Positions 1-7,156 of a stretch of 15,343 nt of DNA are shown here, in pieces. Position 1 is the stretch's first letter. Every line of letters begins with the position of its first letter. The stretch covers positions 1-15,343 of the forward strand of contig CANDCW010000063.1 of NCBI GenBank assembly GCA_947383275.1, in the 5' to 3' direction. The translations under genes and the position numbers were made by a program. Source of the DNA: an uncultured Bacillota bacterium. Its GTDB lineage: Bacteria > Bacillota > Clostridia > Oscillospirales > Oscillospiraceae. Under the pieces are notes generated by a model, which did no database searches, was not told where the DNA came from, and saw nothing but the letters and a program-made list of their open reading frames with translations.

Positions 1-55
1 AACGCACGATCTCCACATCCCAAATGTGGCGCGGTACCAACTCCGCTATACCCGG
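1..55 (-). tRNA. tRNA-Pro (anticodon UGG), partial, 3' part cut by window edge
   Basis: Read on the minus strand, the segment folds as the first 55 nucleotides of a tRNA. It has a 7-nt 5' acceptor strand (CCGGGTA), T8-A9, and a D-stem GCGG/CCGC closing the loop AGTTGGTA. The anticodon stem is CCACA/TGTGG around the loop TTTGGGA. The variable loop is AGATC, and the 5' T-stem strand GTGCG runs into the TT of the T-loop. With U33 fixed by the loop, the anticodon is UGG, which reads proline CCN codons. The 3' T-arm and the acceptor strand lie outside the window, so the acceptor pairing cannot be checked. Position 46 is A, not G. Confidence 0.88.
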
Positions 56-72
56 ATATTCGATTTTTCTAC

Positions 73-101
73 ATGATAACACGGCTGGGACAAAAAATCA
101 A
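73..101 (-). promoter_or_regulatory. sigma-A promoter for the tRNA-Pro gene
   Basis: On the minus strand, TTGATT (96-101) and TATCAT (73-78) are separated by exactly 17 bp. Transcription would start about 10-15 nt before the tRNA 5' end at position 55, leaving a short 5' leader for RNase P. Only the box match and spacing support it. Confidence 0.6.
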
Positions 102-184
102 GGTTTTCTTGGCTGCGGCCTGGCCGGATAAATGATTCCTGATCCATGCGGCAGCCTCAATACTATAATATATTTCAAAAACGA

Positions 185-214
185 TTGCAAGTATTCTATT
201 CCATGTGATAAAAT
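185..214 (+). promoter_or_regulatory. sigma-A promoter for trmB
   Basis: TTGCAA (185-190), an 18-bp spacer and TAAAAT (209-214), the latter preceded by TGA, which makes an extended -10. The expected start of transcription is near 221, giving a leader of under 30 nt that holds the ribosome binding site GAGGAG at 234-239. The -35 hexamer is itself a palindrome, so it could also serve the opposite strand (see findings). Confidence 0.6.
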
Positions 215-247
215 GTCTTTTAATTCAAGTAAAGAGGAGACGAGGCC

Positions 248-952
248 ATGAGAATGAGAAAGAAGCCCAATCTTCCGGCGCGGATGGAGCGGTGCTCGGC
301 GCTGCTGATTTCGGACCCGGCAGGTATGAGGGGGCGGTGGAGGGAGCTGTACCCCGCGGCCCGGGAGGTGCGGCTGGAGATCGGCTGTGGCAAGGGGCGG
401 TTTTCCGCTGAAACGGCTGAGAGAAATCCCGATGTGCTTTACATTGCCCTGGAACGGGTACCGGATGCCATGATTGTAGCGATGGAACGCTGCCAGGCCA
501 AGGGGCTGAGCAACATTTTCTTTATTGACGGAGACGCGGCCCTGCTGCGGGACTGCTTTGCCCCGGGCGAAGTGGACCTTCTGTACATCAACTTCTGCGA
601 CCCCTGGCCGGGCACGAAGCATGCCCGGCGGCGGCTGACCCACGAGCAGTTCCTGATCCTCTACCGGGGCATTTTGCGGGAGGGCGGGCAGATCCATTTC
701 AAGAGCGATAACCGAGATCTGTTTGAGTGGTCCCTGTTCCAATTTCCCAAAGCGGGATACGCCCTGTCCGAGGTGACCCGGGACCTCCACAAAGCGGACA
801 TCCAAGGCGTTATGACTGACTATGAAGAGAAATTTCACCTGGCGGGCGTTCCTATCAACCGCTGCGTGGGGACAAAGGAGGCCATGGATCCGGAGCCGGA
901 GTTCAAACCAATCGCGGGTCCGGACGGGAGGGCCCGGATGGCGGAGGAGTGA
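248..952 (+). CDS. trmB: tRNA (guanine-N7-)-methyltransferase TrmB
   Basis: This enzyme transfers a methyl group from S-adenosylmethionine to N7 of G46 in the variable loop of a subset of tRNAs, in the cytoplasm. The 234-residue length is normal for TrmB. The SAM-binding motif LEIGCGKG is at residues 43-50. The family signature NFCDPWPGTKHARRRL (115-130) matches the usual NFSDPWPKxxHxKRRL, and the C-terminal TDYEEKF (190-196) matches the TxYExxF motif. The ATG at 248 is chosen because GAGGAG lies 8 nt upstream; a second ATG two codons later is too far from it. It is probably monocistronic, with its own promoter upstream. It ends 2 bp from the convergent peptidase gene and has no visible terminator. 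The identification is secure from motifs alone. Confidence 0.95.
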   Translation: MRMRKKPNLPARMERCSALLISDPAGMRGRWRELYPAAREVRLEIGCGKGRFSAETAERNPDVLYIALERVPDAMIVAMERCQAKGLSNIFFIDGDAALLRDCFAPGEVDLLYINFCDPWPGTKHARRRLTHEQFLILYRGILREGGQIHFKSDNRDLFEWSLFQFPKAGYALSEVTRDLHKADIQGVMTDYEEKFHLAGVPINRCVGTKEAMDPEPEFKPIAGPDGRARMAEE

Positions 953-954
953 GG

Positions 955-1917
955 CTATCTGCCCAGGTCCCGCCACCCGGTCAGACCGTAGGCGGAGGCA
1001 GCGGACTGAACCGCGCGCACAATGGCCCGTTCCATGGCCTGGGCGGCCATGACCCCCACTACATTGACGTCCCCGGGGAGGTCTCCCAGGGACAGGGCGT
1101 AGATGCTATCCCCGTCTGCAGTGGTGTGGACAGGGCGAATGGCCCTGGCGTAGCCGTTGTGGGCCATGCCAGCCACCTTGGTCAGGCGGGTTTTGTCCAG
1201 CTTGGCGTTGGTGACCACCACCCCTAAGGTTGTGTTTCCGGAAAAGGGGGCCGCGGCCGAAGCGGCGTCACGGAACATCTCTTCCAGCGTGGAGGACAGG
1301 CCGGTCCCCTCCCTGTTCAGCAGCCCGGCCAGCTGTTTCCCGTCCGGACCGTACACATCGCCCAGCGCATTGACCGCCACCAGGGCGCCCACCTTCAGCG
1401 CGCCCGCCTGAAGGGCATAGGTTCCGAACCCGGACTTCATCGCCCGGCCAATCCCCCTATATTTCCCAATGGAACAGCCAATTCCAGCGCCCGCATTGCC
1501 CTGGGCCGGGGCGGCGTAGCCAGCGCTTTCACAGGCGGCGTAGGCCATGGCCCCATCGGGACGGGCGGTCTTATCCCCCACGCCCAGGTCAAACAGGCAG
1601 GACTGGCTGACCAACGGCACTTTGGCCACCCCTGTCTCAAACCCGATGTCCCGTTCCTCCAGATACCGCTGAACGCCGCCCGCCGCGTCCAGCCCGAAGG
1701 CGCTGCCCCCGGAGAGGAGTACGGCGTTGATCCCCTCGGCCGCGGCGATTGGGTTCAAAATTTGGGATTCCCGGGAGGCGGGTCCGCCGCCTCGCACATC
1801 CAGCCCGGCAGGGCTCATGCGGTCGCACAGAATTACAGTGCAGCCTGTGGCGCCCTCCTCGTTTTGGGCGTGCCCCACCCGGAAGCCGCCCACCTCCATA
1901 ATACCGATTTCCTTCAT
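955..1917 (-). CDS. P1 family peptidase (S58, DmpA/L-aminopeptidase-type)
   Basis: A 320-residue member of the P1/DmpA N-terminal nucleophile family. Such proteins cut themselves into two chains and then act as aminopeptidases, often on D-amino acid or beta-amino acid peptides; the substrate of this one cannot be told. Family hallmarks are DVRGGGPASRE (40-50), LSGGSAFGLDAAGGV (68-82), GNAGAGIG (140-147) and the predicted self-cleavage region SGNTTLGVVVTNA (226-238). There the chain would break next to N228-T229, with a threonine as nucleophile. No signal peptide is seen, so it is cytoplasmic. The start at 1917 has GAGGAG 8 nt upstream. It is divergent from the EFR1-type gene across 94 bp. The nucleophile assignment is by family analogy only. 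Confidence 0.88.
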   Translation of the reverse strand: MKEIGIMEVGGFRVGHAQNEEGATGCTVILCDRMSPAGLDVRGGGPASRESQILNPIAAAEGINAVLLSGGSAFGLDAAGGVQRYLEERDIGFETGVAKVPLVSQSCLFDLGVGDKTARPDGAMAYAACESAGYAAPAQGNAGAGIGCSIGKYRGIGRAMKSGFGTYALQAGALKVGALVAVNALGDVYGPDGKQLAGLLNREGTGLSSTLEEMFRDAASAAAPFSGNTTLGVVVTNAKLDKTRLTKVAGMAHNGYARAIRPVHTTADGDSIYALSLGDLPGDVNVVGVMAAQAMERAIVRAVQSAASAYGLTGWRDLGR

Positions 1918-1953
1918 ACCGCAAGCTCCTCACAGCTAAAATTATCTTTACCT

Positions 1954-1962
1954 ACTATAGCA
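1954..1962 (-). promoter_or_regulatory. extended -10 element for the P1 peptidase gene
   Basis: On the minus strand, TGC precedes TATAGT (TATAGT at 1954-1959), about 37 nt before the peptidase start codon. The region where a -35 box would lie reads TGGATT, a poor match, so this is at best an extended -10 promoter. Confidence 0.4.
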
Positions 1963-2011
1963 GATTCCGACGGGAAAATCCACACAAATTATTTTGAGAA
2001 AGGACTACAGA

Positions 2012-2824
2012 ATGAACATTAAAAGGATTTGCGTGCTCTATTTCAGCCCTACCGGGGGTACCGAGAAAATTGCGCGGTTTGTGGCCGGGGAGCTGTCCGC
2101 CCGACTGGAGGCGGAGCAGGTTTTTTTCAACTTTACGAAGCCTGAGGGCCGGCGGGACGAATACCGCTTTGCGCCGGACGACCTGCTGGTGATGGCCTCG
2201 CCGGTATACGCCGGCCGTCTGCCCAACAAGCTGATGCCCGAGTACCAGGCGAAGATCTTTGGCAGCGGCACGCCCGCCATACCGCTGTGCGTCTTTGGCA
2301 ACCGCAGCCCTGACGAGGCGCTGCGGGAGCTGGTCCTTCTTCTGGAGGGCAACGGCTTCCAGGTTGCCGCAGCCGCCGCCTTTGCAGGCCGCCACGCCTT
2401 TTCTGACAGGGTGGGCGAGGGCCGGCCCGACCGAGACGACCTGGCGCAGATGGCGGATTTCGCGGCCAGGGCTGCGGAAAAGCTGGCCGGGGATGGTTTC
2501 CCCCCGCTGGAGATGGACCGGGGCGAGGTTGGGCCCTACTACACGCCCTTGAAGGAGGACGGAACCCCGGCAAAGTTCCTGAAGGCCAAGCCCCTCACCC
2601 GCTGGGAAGCCTGTTCCCGCTGCGGGGCATGCGCCCGGGCCTGCCCGATGGGCAGCATCGACAGCCAGACCATGGAGGCCGTCGGGCTGTGCATCAAGTG
2701 CCAGGCCTGCGTCCGGCGCTGTACCGCCCATGCCAAGTATTTCGATGATGCCGATTTTCTCTCCCATGTGGCGATGCTGGAGCAGAACTACACCCGGAGG
2801 GCGGAACATACGATTCTGCTGTAA
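2012..2824 (+). CDS. EFR1-type protein: flavodoxin-like domain fused to a two-cluster [4Fe-4S] ferredoxin domain
   Basis: The N-terminal half is flavodoxin-like, with the FMN phosphate-loop motif SPTGGTEKI at residues 12-20. The C-terminus is a bacterial-type ferredoxin with eight cysteines in two CxxCxxCxxxC sets: C201, C204, C207, C211 and C227, C230, C233, C237. This combination is the EFR1 family common in anaerobic Firmicutes. It presumably carries or transfers electrons in the cytoplasm, but its partner is unknown. The start is placed at ATG 2012, giving 270 residues, because AGAAAGGA lies about 7 nt upstream; a TTG at 1994 in the same frame has no suitable ribosome binding site. It lies divergent from the P1 peptidase gene and upstream of rsmI, which has its own promoter, so a shared operon is not required. 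Confidence 0.87.
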   Translation: MNIKRICVLYFSPTGGTEKIARFVAGELSARLEAEQVFFNFTKPEGRRDEYRFAPDDLLVMASPVYAGRLPNKLMPEYQAKIFGSGTPAIPLCVFGNRSPDEALRELVLLLEGNGFQVAAAAAFAGRHAFSDRVGEGRPDRDDLAQMADFAARAAEKLAGDGFPPLEMDRGEVGPYYTPLKEDGTPAKFLKAKPLTRWEACSRCGACARACPMGSIDSQTMEAVGLCIKCQACVRRCTAHAKYFDDADFLSHVAMLEQNYTRRAEHTILL

Positions 2825-2879
2825 GGGGCCGGACGCAAAAGAAATCGTTAAGAAAAAGATACCATATTTCCGCCGAATG

Positions 2880-2888
2880 TGGTATAAT
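2880..2888 (+). promoter_or_regulatory. extended -10 promoter for rsmI
   Basis: TGG directly precedes the consensus TATAAT at 2883-2888, a perfect extended -10; no good -35 box is seen 17 bp upstream. Transcription would begin around 2895. That excludes the upstream in-frame ATG at 2893 as an efficient start and supports translation from 2920. Confidence 0.6.
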
Positions 2889-2919
2889 AAATATGGAAAA
2901 ATTTGAGGAGAGATGCGGT

Positions 2920-3750
2920 ATGGCCGGGACGCTCTATCTGGTCCCCACCCCTATCGGGAACCTGGGGGACATCTCCAGGCGAATAGAGGACACGCTGGCC
3001 CGGGCGGATTTCATAGCCGCCGAGGATACCCGGGTTTCGATGAAGCTGCTCAACCACCTGGGGCTGAAAAAAGCCATGGTTACCTATCACCGCCACAATA
3101 CGGACAGCGGCGGGCAGGCCGTCATCGACCGCCTGCTGGCGGGAGAGAGCTGCGCCTTGGTTACCGACGCCGGGACGCCCGCCGTCTCCGATCCTGGCGA
3201 AGCGCTGGTGGCCCAGTGCGCCGCGCTGGGAATTCCGGTGTGCGCCATTCCCGGCCCTTGCGCCCTGATTACGGCCCTGGCCGTCTCCGGCCAGCCCACC
3301 GGGCGCTTTACCTTTGAGGGCTTTCCCGCCATGAATAAGAAGAACCGCCGGACCCACCTGGAGTCCCTCCGGGGGGAGGAGCGGACGATGATCTTCTATG
3401 AGGCCCCCCATAAGCTGGCCGCAACGCTTCAGGATCTGGCGGAGGTGTTCGGCCCGGAGCGCCCCGTCACCCTGTGCCGGGAGCTGACCAAGCTCCACGA
3501 GGAGGTTCGCCGTACCACGCTGGGCGAGGCTTCCGCCTATTATCAGGACAACACCCCCAAGGGGGAATTTGTGCTGGTGGTCCGGGGCGCGGAGCCCGTG
3601 AAGGAGCAGGAGGCCAGCCTGGAGGACGGACTGCTTCTGGTGGACAGGCTGCGCCGGGAGGGGCTGTCCCTCCGCGACGCGGTGAAGCGCTCCGCCAAGG
3701 AACTGGGGCTGCCCCGGAACCAATTGTACGCGCTGGCTGTGGAACGGTAA
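2920..3750 (+). CDS. rsmI: 16S rRNA (cytidine(1402)-2'-O)-methyltransferase RsmI
   Basis: RsmI uses S-adenosylmethionine to 2'-O-methylate C1402 in the decoding centre of 16S rRNA. The tetrapyrrole-methylase fold carries the family motifs TPIGNLGDI (10-18), AEDTR (34-38), DAGTPAVSDPG (83-93), PGPCALITAL (111-120), FYEAPHKL (159-166) and CRELTKLHEE (186-195). The C-terminal part, LLVDRLRREGLSLRDAVK (239-256) onward, matches the small helical RsmI C-terminal domain. The ATG at 2920 gives 276 residues, typical for the family, with GAGGAG about 9 nt upstream; an ATG at 2893 would fall at the predicted transcription start. murC follows 103 bp downstream on the same strand and may be co-transcribed. 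Confidence 0.95.
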   Translation: MAGTLYLVPTPIGNLGDISRRIEDTLARADFIAAEDTRVSMKLLNHLGLKKAMVTYHRHNTDSGGQAVIDRLLAGESCALVTDAGTPAVSDPGEALVAQCAALGIPVCAIPGPCALITALAVSGQPTGRFTFEGFPAMNKKNRRTHLESLRGEERTMIFYEAPHKLAATLQDLAEVFGPERPVTLCRELTKLHEEVRRTTLGEASAYYQDNTPKGEFVLVVRGAEPVKEQEASLEDGLLLVDRLRREGLSLRDAVKRSAKELGLPRNQLYALAVER

Positions 3751-3760
3751 AAAAGCGCAC

Positions 3761-3787
3761 CTATTCTCCAAAAAATGGATAGAATAG
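3761..3787 (+). other. imperfect hairpin between rsmI and murC
   Basis: CTATTCTCCA (3761-3770) pairs with TGGATAGAATAG (3776-3787) around an A-rich loop, with a two-base bulge. No T-run follows on the plus strand, so it does not look like an intrinsic terminator. It could be a processing site or weak pause in an rsmI-murC transcript, or a protein-binding palindrome. Confidence 0.4.
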
Positions 3788-3853
3788 AGAGATGGGCCTT
3801 GTATCCCTGCCCTGGGGCAGAGATGCGGCTGAAAAAGAACGAGGTGCTGTCCA

Positions 3854-5236
3854 ATGAATCGAAACATTGAGGATTATATCCGACCGGGCGCCCGCGCCCA
3901 TCTGGTGGGGATAGGAGGCATATCCATGGCCCCCCTGGCTGAGGTGCTGAAGGGGAAAGGAGCGGATATTACCGGCTCCGACATGAGGGAGAGCAGCACG
4001 GTGGTCCATCTGCGGTCCCTGGGCATCCCGGTGGCCATCGGCCACTTCCCTGAGAATGTGGAGGGGGCGGGGTGCGTCATCCGTACCGCAGCTGTCCATG
4101 ATGACAACCCGGAGATTGCCGCCGCCCTGGCCGCAGGCATTCCTGTCTTTGAACGGGCTCAGGCGTGGGGGGCCATAATGCGCCACTATAAAAACGCGCT
4201 GTGCGTCGCGGGCACCCACGGCAAGACCACTACCACCTCCATGTGCACCCATATTTTCCTGGCCGCGGGCCGGGACCCCTCGGTGATGATTGGAGGCATC
4301 CTGCCCATCCTGGGCTGCGGCCACCGGGTGGGCCATGGGGATGTTATCATTGCGGAGTCCTGCGAATACTGCAACTCGTTCCTTTCCTTTGCCCCCACAG
4401 TGGCGGTGATCCTCAATGTGGAGGAGGACCACCTAGACTTCTTCAAGGATCTGGAGGACATCAAGCACTCCTTTCGCCGTTTTGCGGAGCTGGTGCCCGC
4501 CGGTGGTCATGTGGTGGCCAATTGGGACAATGCCAATGGGAGAAAAACCCTGGAGGGGTTCCAAAATTCCTGCTTTTACTTCAGCCTGACGGACCGTACG
4601 GCCCACTGCTATGGGGAGAATATTACCTGGGAGGGCGGCATACCCGCCTTTGACGTGATTGCCATGGGGGAGAAATACGCCCATGTGGAGCTGAAGGTGG
4701 GCGGCATGCACAACGTGTCCAACGCGCTGGCCGCAGCCTCTGCGGCCTATGTGCTGGGGGTGCCGGGAACAGCAGTGGAGGAGGGGCTGAATTCCTTCAC
4801 CGGCGCGGGCCGCCGCTTTGAGAAAAAAGGGACGTACCATGGGGCGGATGTCTACGACGACTACGCCCACCACCCCGATGAGCTGCGGGCCCTGCTCACC
4901 ATGGCTAAGTCCCTGGGCTACGAGCGGGTGGTATGCGCGTTTCAGCCGCACACCTACTCCCGCACCGCAGCCCTGTTGGACAGCTTTGCGCAGGTCCTGA
5001 AGCTGGCTGACGTAACGATTCTGGCCCCTATTTACGCTGCCCGGGAGACGGACGACCTGGGCGTATCCTCGGAAAAGCTGGCCGGCAGGATACCTGGCGC
5101 GGTCTGCTGCGGAAGCCTGGATGAAGTGGCCGCCAGGCTGGCGGAACTGGCCGGACCCGGCGATTTGATTCTAACCGTGGGCGCGGGGGACATCTACCTT
5201 TCCGGGGAAGCCCTGCTTGGAATGGACGGATGTTGA
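3854..5236 (+). CDS. murC: UDP-N-acetylmuramate--L-alanine ligase MurC
   Basis: MurC joins L-alanine to UDP-N-acetylmuramic acid with ATP, the first amino acid step of the peptidoglycan stem peptide, in the cytoplasm. The 460 residues are the normal length. The Mur-ligase domains appear in order: an N-terminal UDP-binding Rossmann part with GIGGISMAPLAEVL (19-32), the ATP P-loop GTHGKTTTT (120-128), the central motif NVEEDHLDFF (188-197), and the C-terminal GAGRRFE (317-323) and DDYAHHP (335-341). The ATG at 3854 has GAGGTG 7 nt upstream. The segment usually written EADESDxSFL reads ESCEYCNSFL (168-177) here, a variant discussed in findings. No terminator is visible, and the next gene has its own promoter 11 bp after the stop. 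Confidence 0.95.
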   Translation: MNRNIEDYIRPGARAHLVGIGGISMAPLAEVLKGKGADITGSDMRESSTVVHLRSLGIPVAIGHFPENVEGAGCVIRTAAVHDDNPEIAAALAAGIPVFERAQAWGAIMRHYKNALCVAGTHGKTTTTSMCTHIFLAAGRDPSVMIGGILPILGCGHRVGHGDVIIAESCEYCNSFLSFAPTVAVILNVEEDHLDFFKDLEDIKHSFRRFAELVPAGGHVVANWDNANGRKTLEGFQNSCFYFSLTDRTAHCYGENITWEGGIPAFDVIAMGEKYAHVELKVGGMHNVSNALAAASAAYVLGVPGTAVEEGLNSFTGAGRRFEKKGTYHGADVYDDYAHHPDELRALLTMAKSLGYERVVCAFQPHTYSRTAALLDSFAQVLKLADVTILAPIYAARETDDLGVSSEKLAGRIPGAVCCGSLDEVAARLAELAGPGDLILTVGAGDIYLSGEALLGMDGC

Positions 5237-5246
5237 GAATTTTCTA

Positions 5247-5275
5247 TTTACAAGAAATATTGCTGATGGTAAAAT
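5247..5275 (+). promoter_or_regulatory. strong sigma-A promoter for the GGDEF gene
   Basis: TTTACA (5247-5252), exactly 17 bp, then TAAAAT (5270-5275) preceded by TGG as an extended -10. It sits in the AT-rich gap just after murC and would start transcription near 5282, about 27 nt before the GTG start codon. Confidence 0.7.
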
Positions 5276-5308
5276 AAAGAAAATATTTCCATAGGCCGGG
5301 AGGGGAGC

Positions 5309-7117
5309 GTGAGCGTGTTGAAACAGGGAAAAAATAATCAAACCGTTACAGCCGCCTCGGTTGCCGTATGCGGTGTGCTCTTACTGATTGCGGCGGTTGG
5401 AAGCCTGATCCTATATTGCCGCACGCTGGAGCTCAGACTGGACAACGTGCTTCAGGAGAGCTTGATATCCCACACGGTAGAGAGCGGGGAGGACGCCCGG
5501 CAGATGATCGATGACACCCAACTTTTGCTGCAGGACGCGGTCCAGCTGCTGGAGGAGGATGGCCGCGAGCTGAACAGGAGCTGGGCCGACCCGCTGATAA
5601 GGGCGGTGAACCTGGGCGGCCGCCGCCTGGATATCCACTTTTTGGATCGGACCGACCTGTCCTCCGCCGAGCCGGGCAGCGAGGAGCAGCGGGTGTTCCA
5701 GCAGCTTCAGGAGGGAGACAGCGTGGTAGGCGGCGTAATCACGTCCCAAGAAGATTCAGATTTCTATTTTCTGGTGGCCCAGCCGGTAGAGCGTGACGGC
5801 CAGCTGGCAGGCGCGGTGCAGGCAAAGGTGAGCGCGGGTATGCTGTTCCAGCAGGGGCATGATTCCGCCTTATTCAACAGCGTCCACCGGGTGATTGCCG
5901 GCGATGACGGGCGCATCCTCTGCGGCAGCGTGGAGAACAGCCGCGGGCTGAGCCTGGCGGAGCTGGGCAGGCAGGACGGCCTGAGCCAACGGGACGTGGA
6001 GCAACTGGTCGCCGCCTACCAGGCCAATGAAAGCGGCAGCTTCCACTACAATACAAAGCAGGGCCGGGGGTACTCCGCCTGGGCCCCCATCTCCTATAAC
6101 GGATGGCGGATGGTGCAATTTTCCCAGTCGCCCGCGCTGCGTGTGGAGCACTACTCCATTGTTCAGACGGTCATTTTGGTAATCAGCCTGGCCGTTTGCG
6201 CGGCGATGGCCCTTTTGATCCGGCGCCAGCGGGCCCGCCTTGCGGAGGAAAAGCTGCGCTACAGTACCCTGGCCGAGTTTAAAGACACGCTGATTTTTGA
6301 GTACGACTGCTGGGACGACAACCTGGAGTTTACCTCCAACGCCTTAGAGACCCTGGACCTGGAGAGCGCCCGGCTGGAGCGTGTCACCGATATGCGGAAC
6401 ACGTTCCCGGTTTTTCATCCGGATGATGTTGAAAGCCTGCGCCGGGCGCTGTGGGGCGCCGATCACATGGAGAAGGGCCAGCTGGAACACGACCACATCC
6501 GCCTGAAGAGGCGGAATGGGGAGTACAACTGGTACCGCAGCCAATATAAGGCGGTATTTGACAGCGAGGGCAAGGTCATCCGGCTCATTGGCACGCTGAC
6601 GGACATCAGCGCCCAGATCGACCGGGAGATTGAGCTGCGCAAGCAGGCCCAGCAGGATGCCCTCACCGGGGTGTACAATCGGGCGGGCGTCAAGCTCATC
6701 AACGCCCGACTGGAGCAGATCTCCCGGGGCATCCTGTTCATGATGGACCTGGACGACTTTAAGCATGTCAACGATACTTACGGCCACGCCGCCGGGGACC
6801 GGCTGCTGGCCGCGATCGGCGGCGTGCTGCGGGACACCTTCCGGACGGACGATATTGTGGCCCGGGTGGGCGGCGATGAGTTTGTGGCGTTTTTATCCGG
6901 TTCGGACAACCGGGTCACGGCGGAGCAGAAAGGGCAGGAGCTGCTGGAGCGAGTGCGGGAACTGAAGGTGGACGGCGTTGACCGCTCAATCACGGTCAGC
7001 GTAGGCGCGGCCGGCGCCCCTGCCCACGGCCGTACCTATGAGGAGCTCAGCCTGGCCGCCGACCAGGCCATGTACCAGGTAAAAAACAACGGAAAGGGAG
7101 GCTTCCTCCTCATATAG
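5309..7117 (+). CDS. membrane sensor diguanylate cyclase (extracytoplasmic sensor, PAS, GGDEF)
   Basis: Predicted to make cyclic di-GMP from two GTP in response to an external signal. Order of parts in 602 residues: transmembrane helix 1 (about 13-37), an extracytoplasmic Cache-like sensor region (about 40-285), transmembrane helix 2 (about 292-313), a PAS fold (about 320-440, ending GTLTDIS) and a GGDEF domain (about 445-602). The catalytic motif GGDEF is intact at 521-525. The product-inhibition I-site RxxD is present as RTDD at 512-515, five residues upstream. DLDDFKHVNDTYGHAAGD is the usual metal and GTP-binding stretch. There is no EAL domain. The start is GTG 5309 with GGGAGG 5 nt upstream; GTG 5315 is an equally possible start. 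The ligand of the sensor is not recognisable. Confidence 0.9.
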   Translation: MSVLKQGKNNQTVTAASVAVCGVLLLIAAVGSLILYCRTLELRLDNVLQESLISHTVESGEDARQMIDDTQLLLQDAVQLLEEDGRELNRSWADPLIRAVNLGGRRLDIHFLDRTDLSSAEPGSEEQRVFQQLQEGDSVVGGVITSQEDSDFYFLVAQPVERDGQLAGAVQAKVSAGMLFQQGHDSALFNSVHRVIAGDDGRILCGSVENSRGLSLAELGRQDGLSQRDVEQLVAAYQANESGSFHYNTKQGRGYSAWAPISYNGWRMVQFSQSPALRVEHYSIVQTVILVISLAVCAAMALLIRRQRARLAEEKLRYSTLAEFKDTLIFEYDCWDDNLEFTSNALETLDLESARLERVTDMRNTFPVFHPDDVESLRRALWGADHMEKGQLEHDHIRLKRRNGEYNWYRSQYKAVFDSEGKVIRLIGTLTDISAQIDREIELRKQAQQDALTGVYNRAGVKLINARLEQISRGILFMMDLDDFKHVNDTYGHAAGDRLLAAIGGVLRDTFRTDDIVARVGGDEFVAFLSGSDNRVTAEQKGQELLERVRELKVDGVDRSITVSVGAAGAPAHGRTYEELSLAADQAMYQVKNNGKGGFLLI

Positions 7118-7124
7118 GCAGAAA

Positions 7125-7153
7125 ACCGCCCCTGGCTTTAGACCAGGGGCGGT
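7125..7153. terminator. bidirectional hairpin terminator between the GGDEF gene and trxA
   Basis: A perfect 11-bp stem, ACCGCCCCTGG (7125-7135) with CCAGGGGCGGT (7143-7153), and a 7-nt loop. On the minus strand it is followed by TTTCT right after the stem, which fits a terminator for trxA. On the plus strand the tail ACTTTAC is weaker. It lies between two convergent genes. Confidence 0.8.
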
Positions 7154-7156
7154 ACT

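Noticed and set aside
164..169. Perfect TATAAT on the plus strand upstream of trmB
   Set aside because: No acceptable -35 hexamer lies 16-18 bp upstream and no TG extension is present; the promoter at 185-214 is a better match and closer to the gene.
98..976. 292-codon open frame on the minus strand covering trmB
   Set aside because: It is antisense to trmB, whose motifs are unambiguous. The product is rich in P, R, H and Q with no domain.
2893..2919. Upstream ATG for rsmI at 2893
   Set aside because: It falls at the predicted transcription start and has no ribosome binding site; the ATG at 2920 has GAGGAG at good spacing and a family-like N-terminus.
2848..3867. 339-codon open frame on the minus strand covering rsmI
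   Set aside because: It is antisense to rsmI and has no recognisable domain or upstream ribosome binding site; a by-product of GC-rich codon use.
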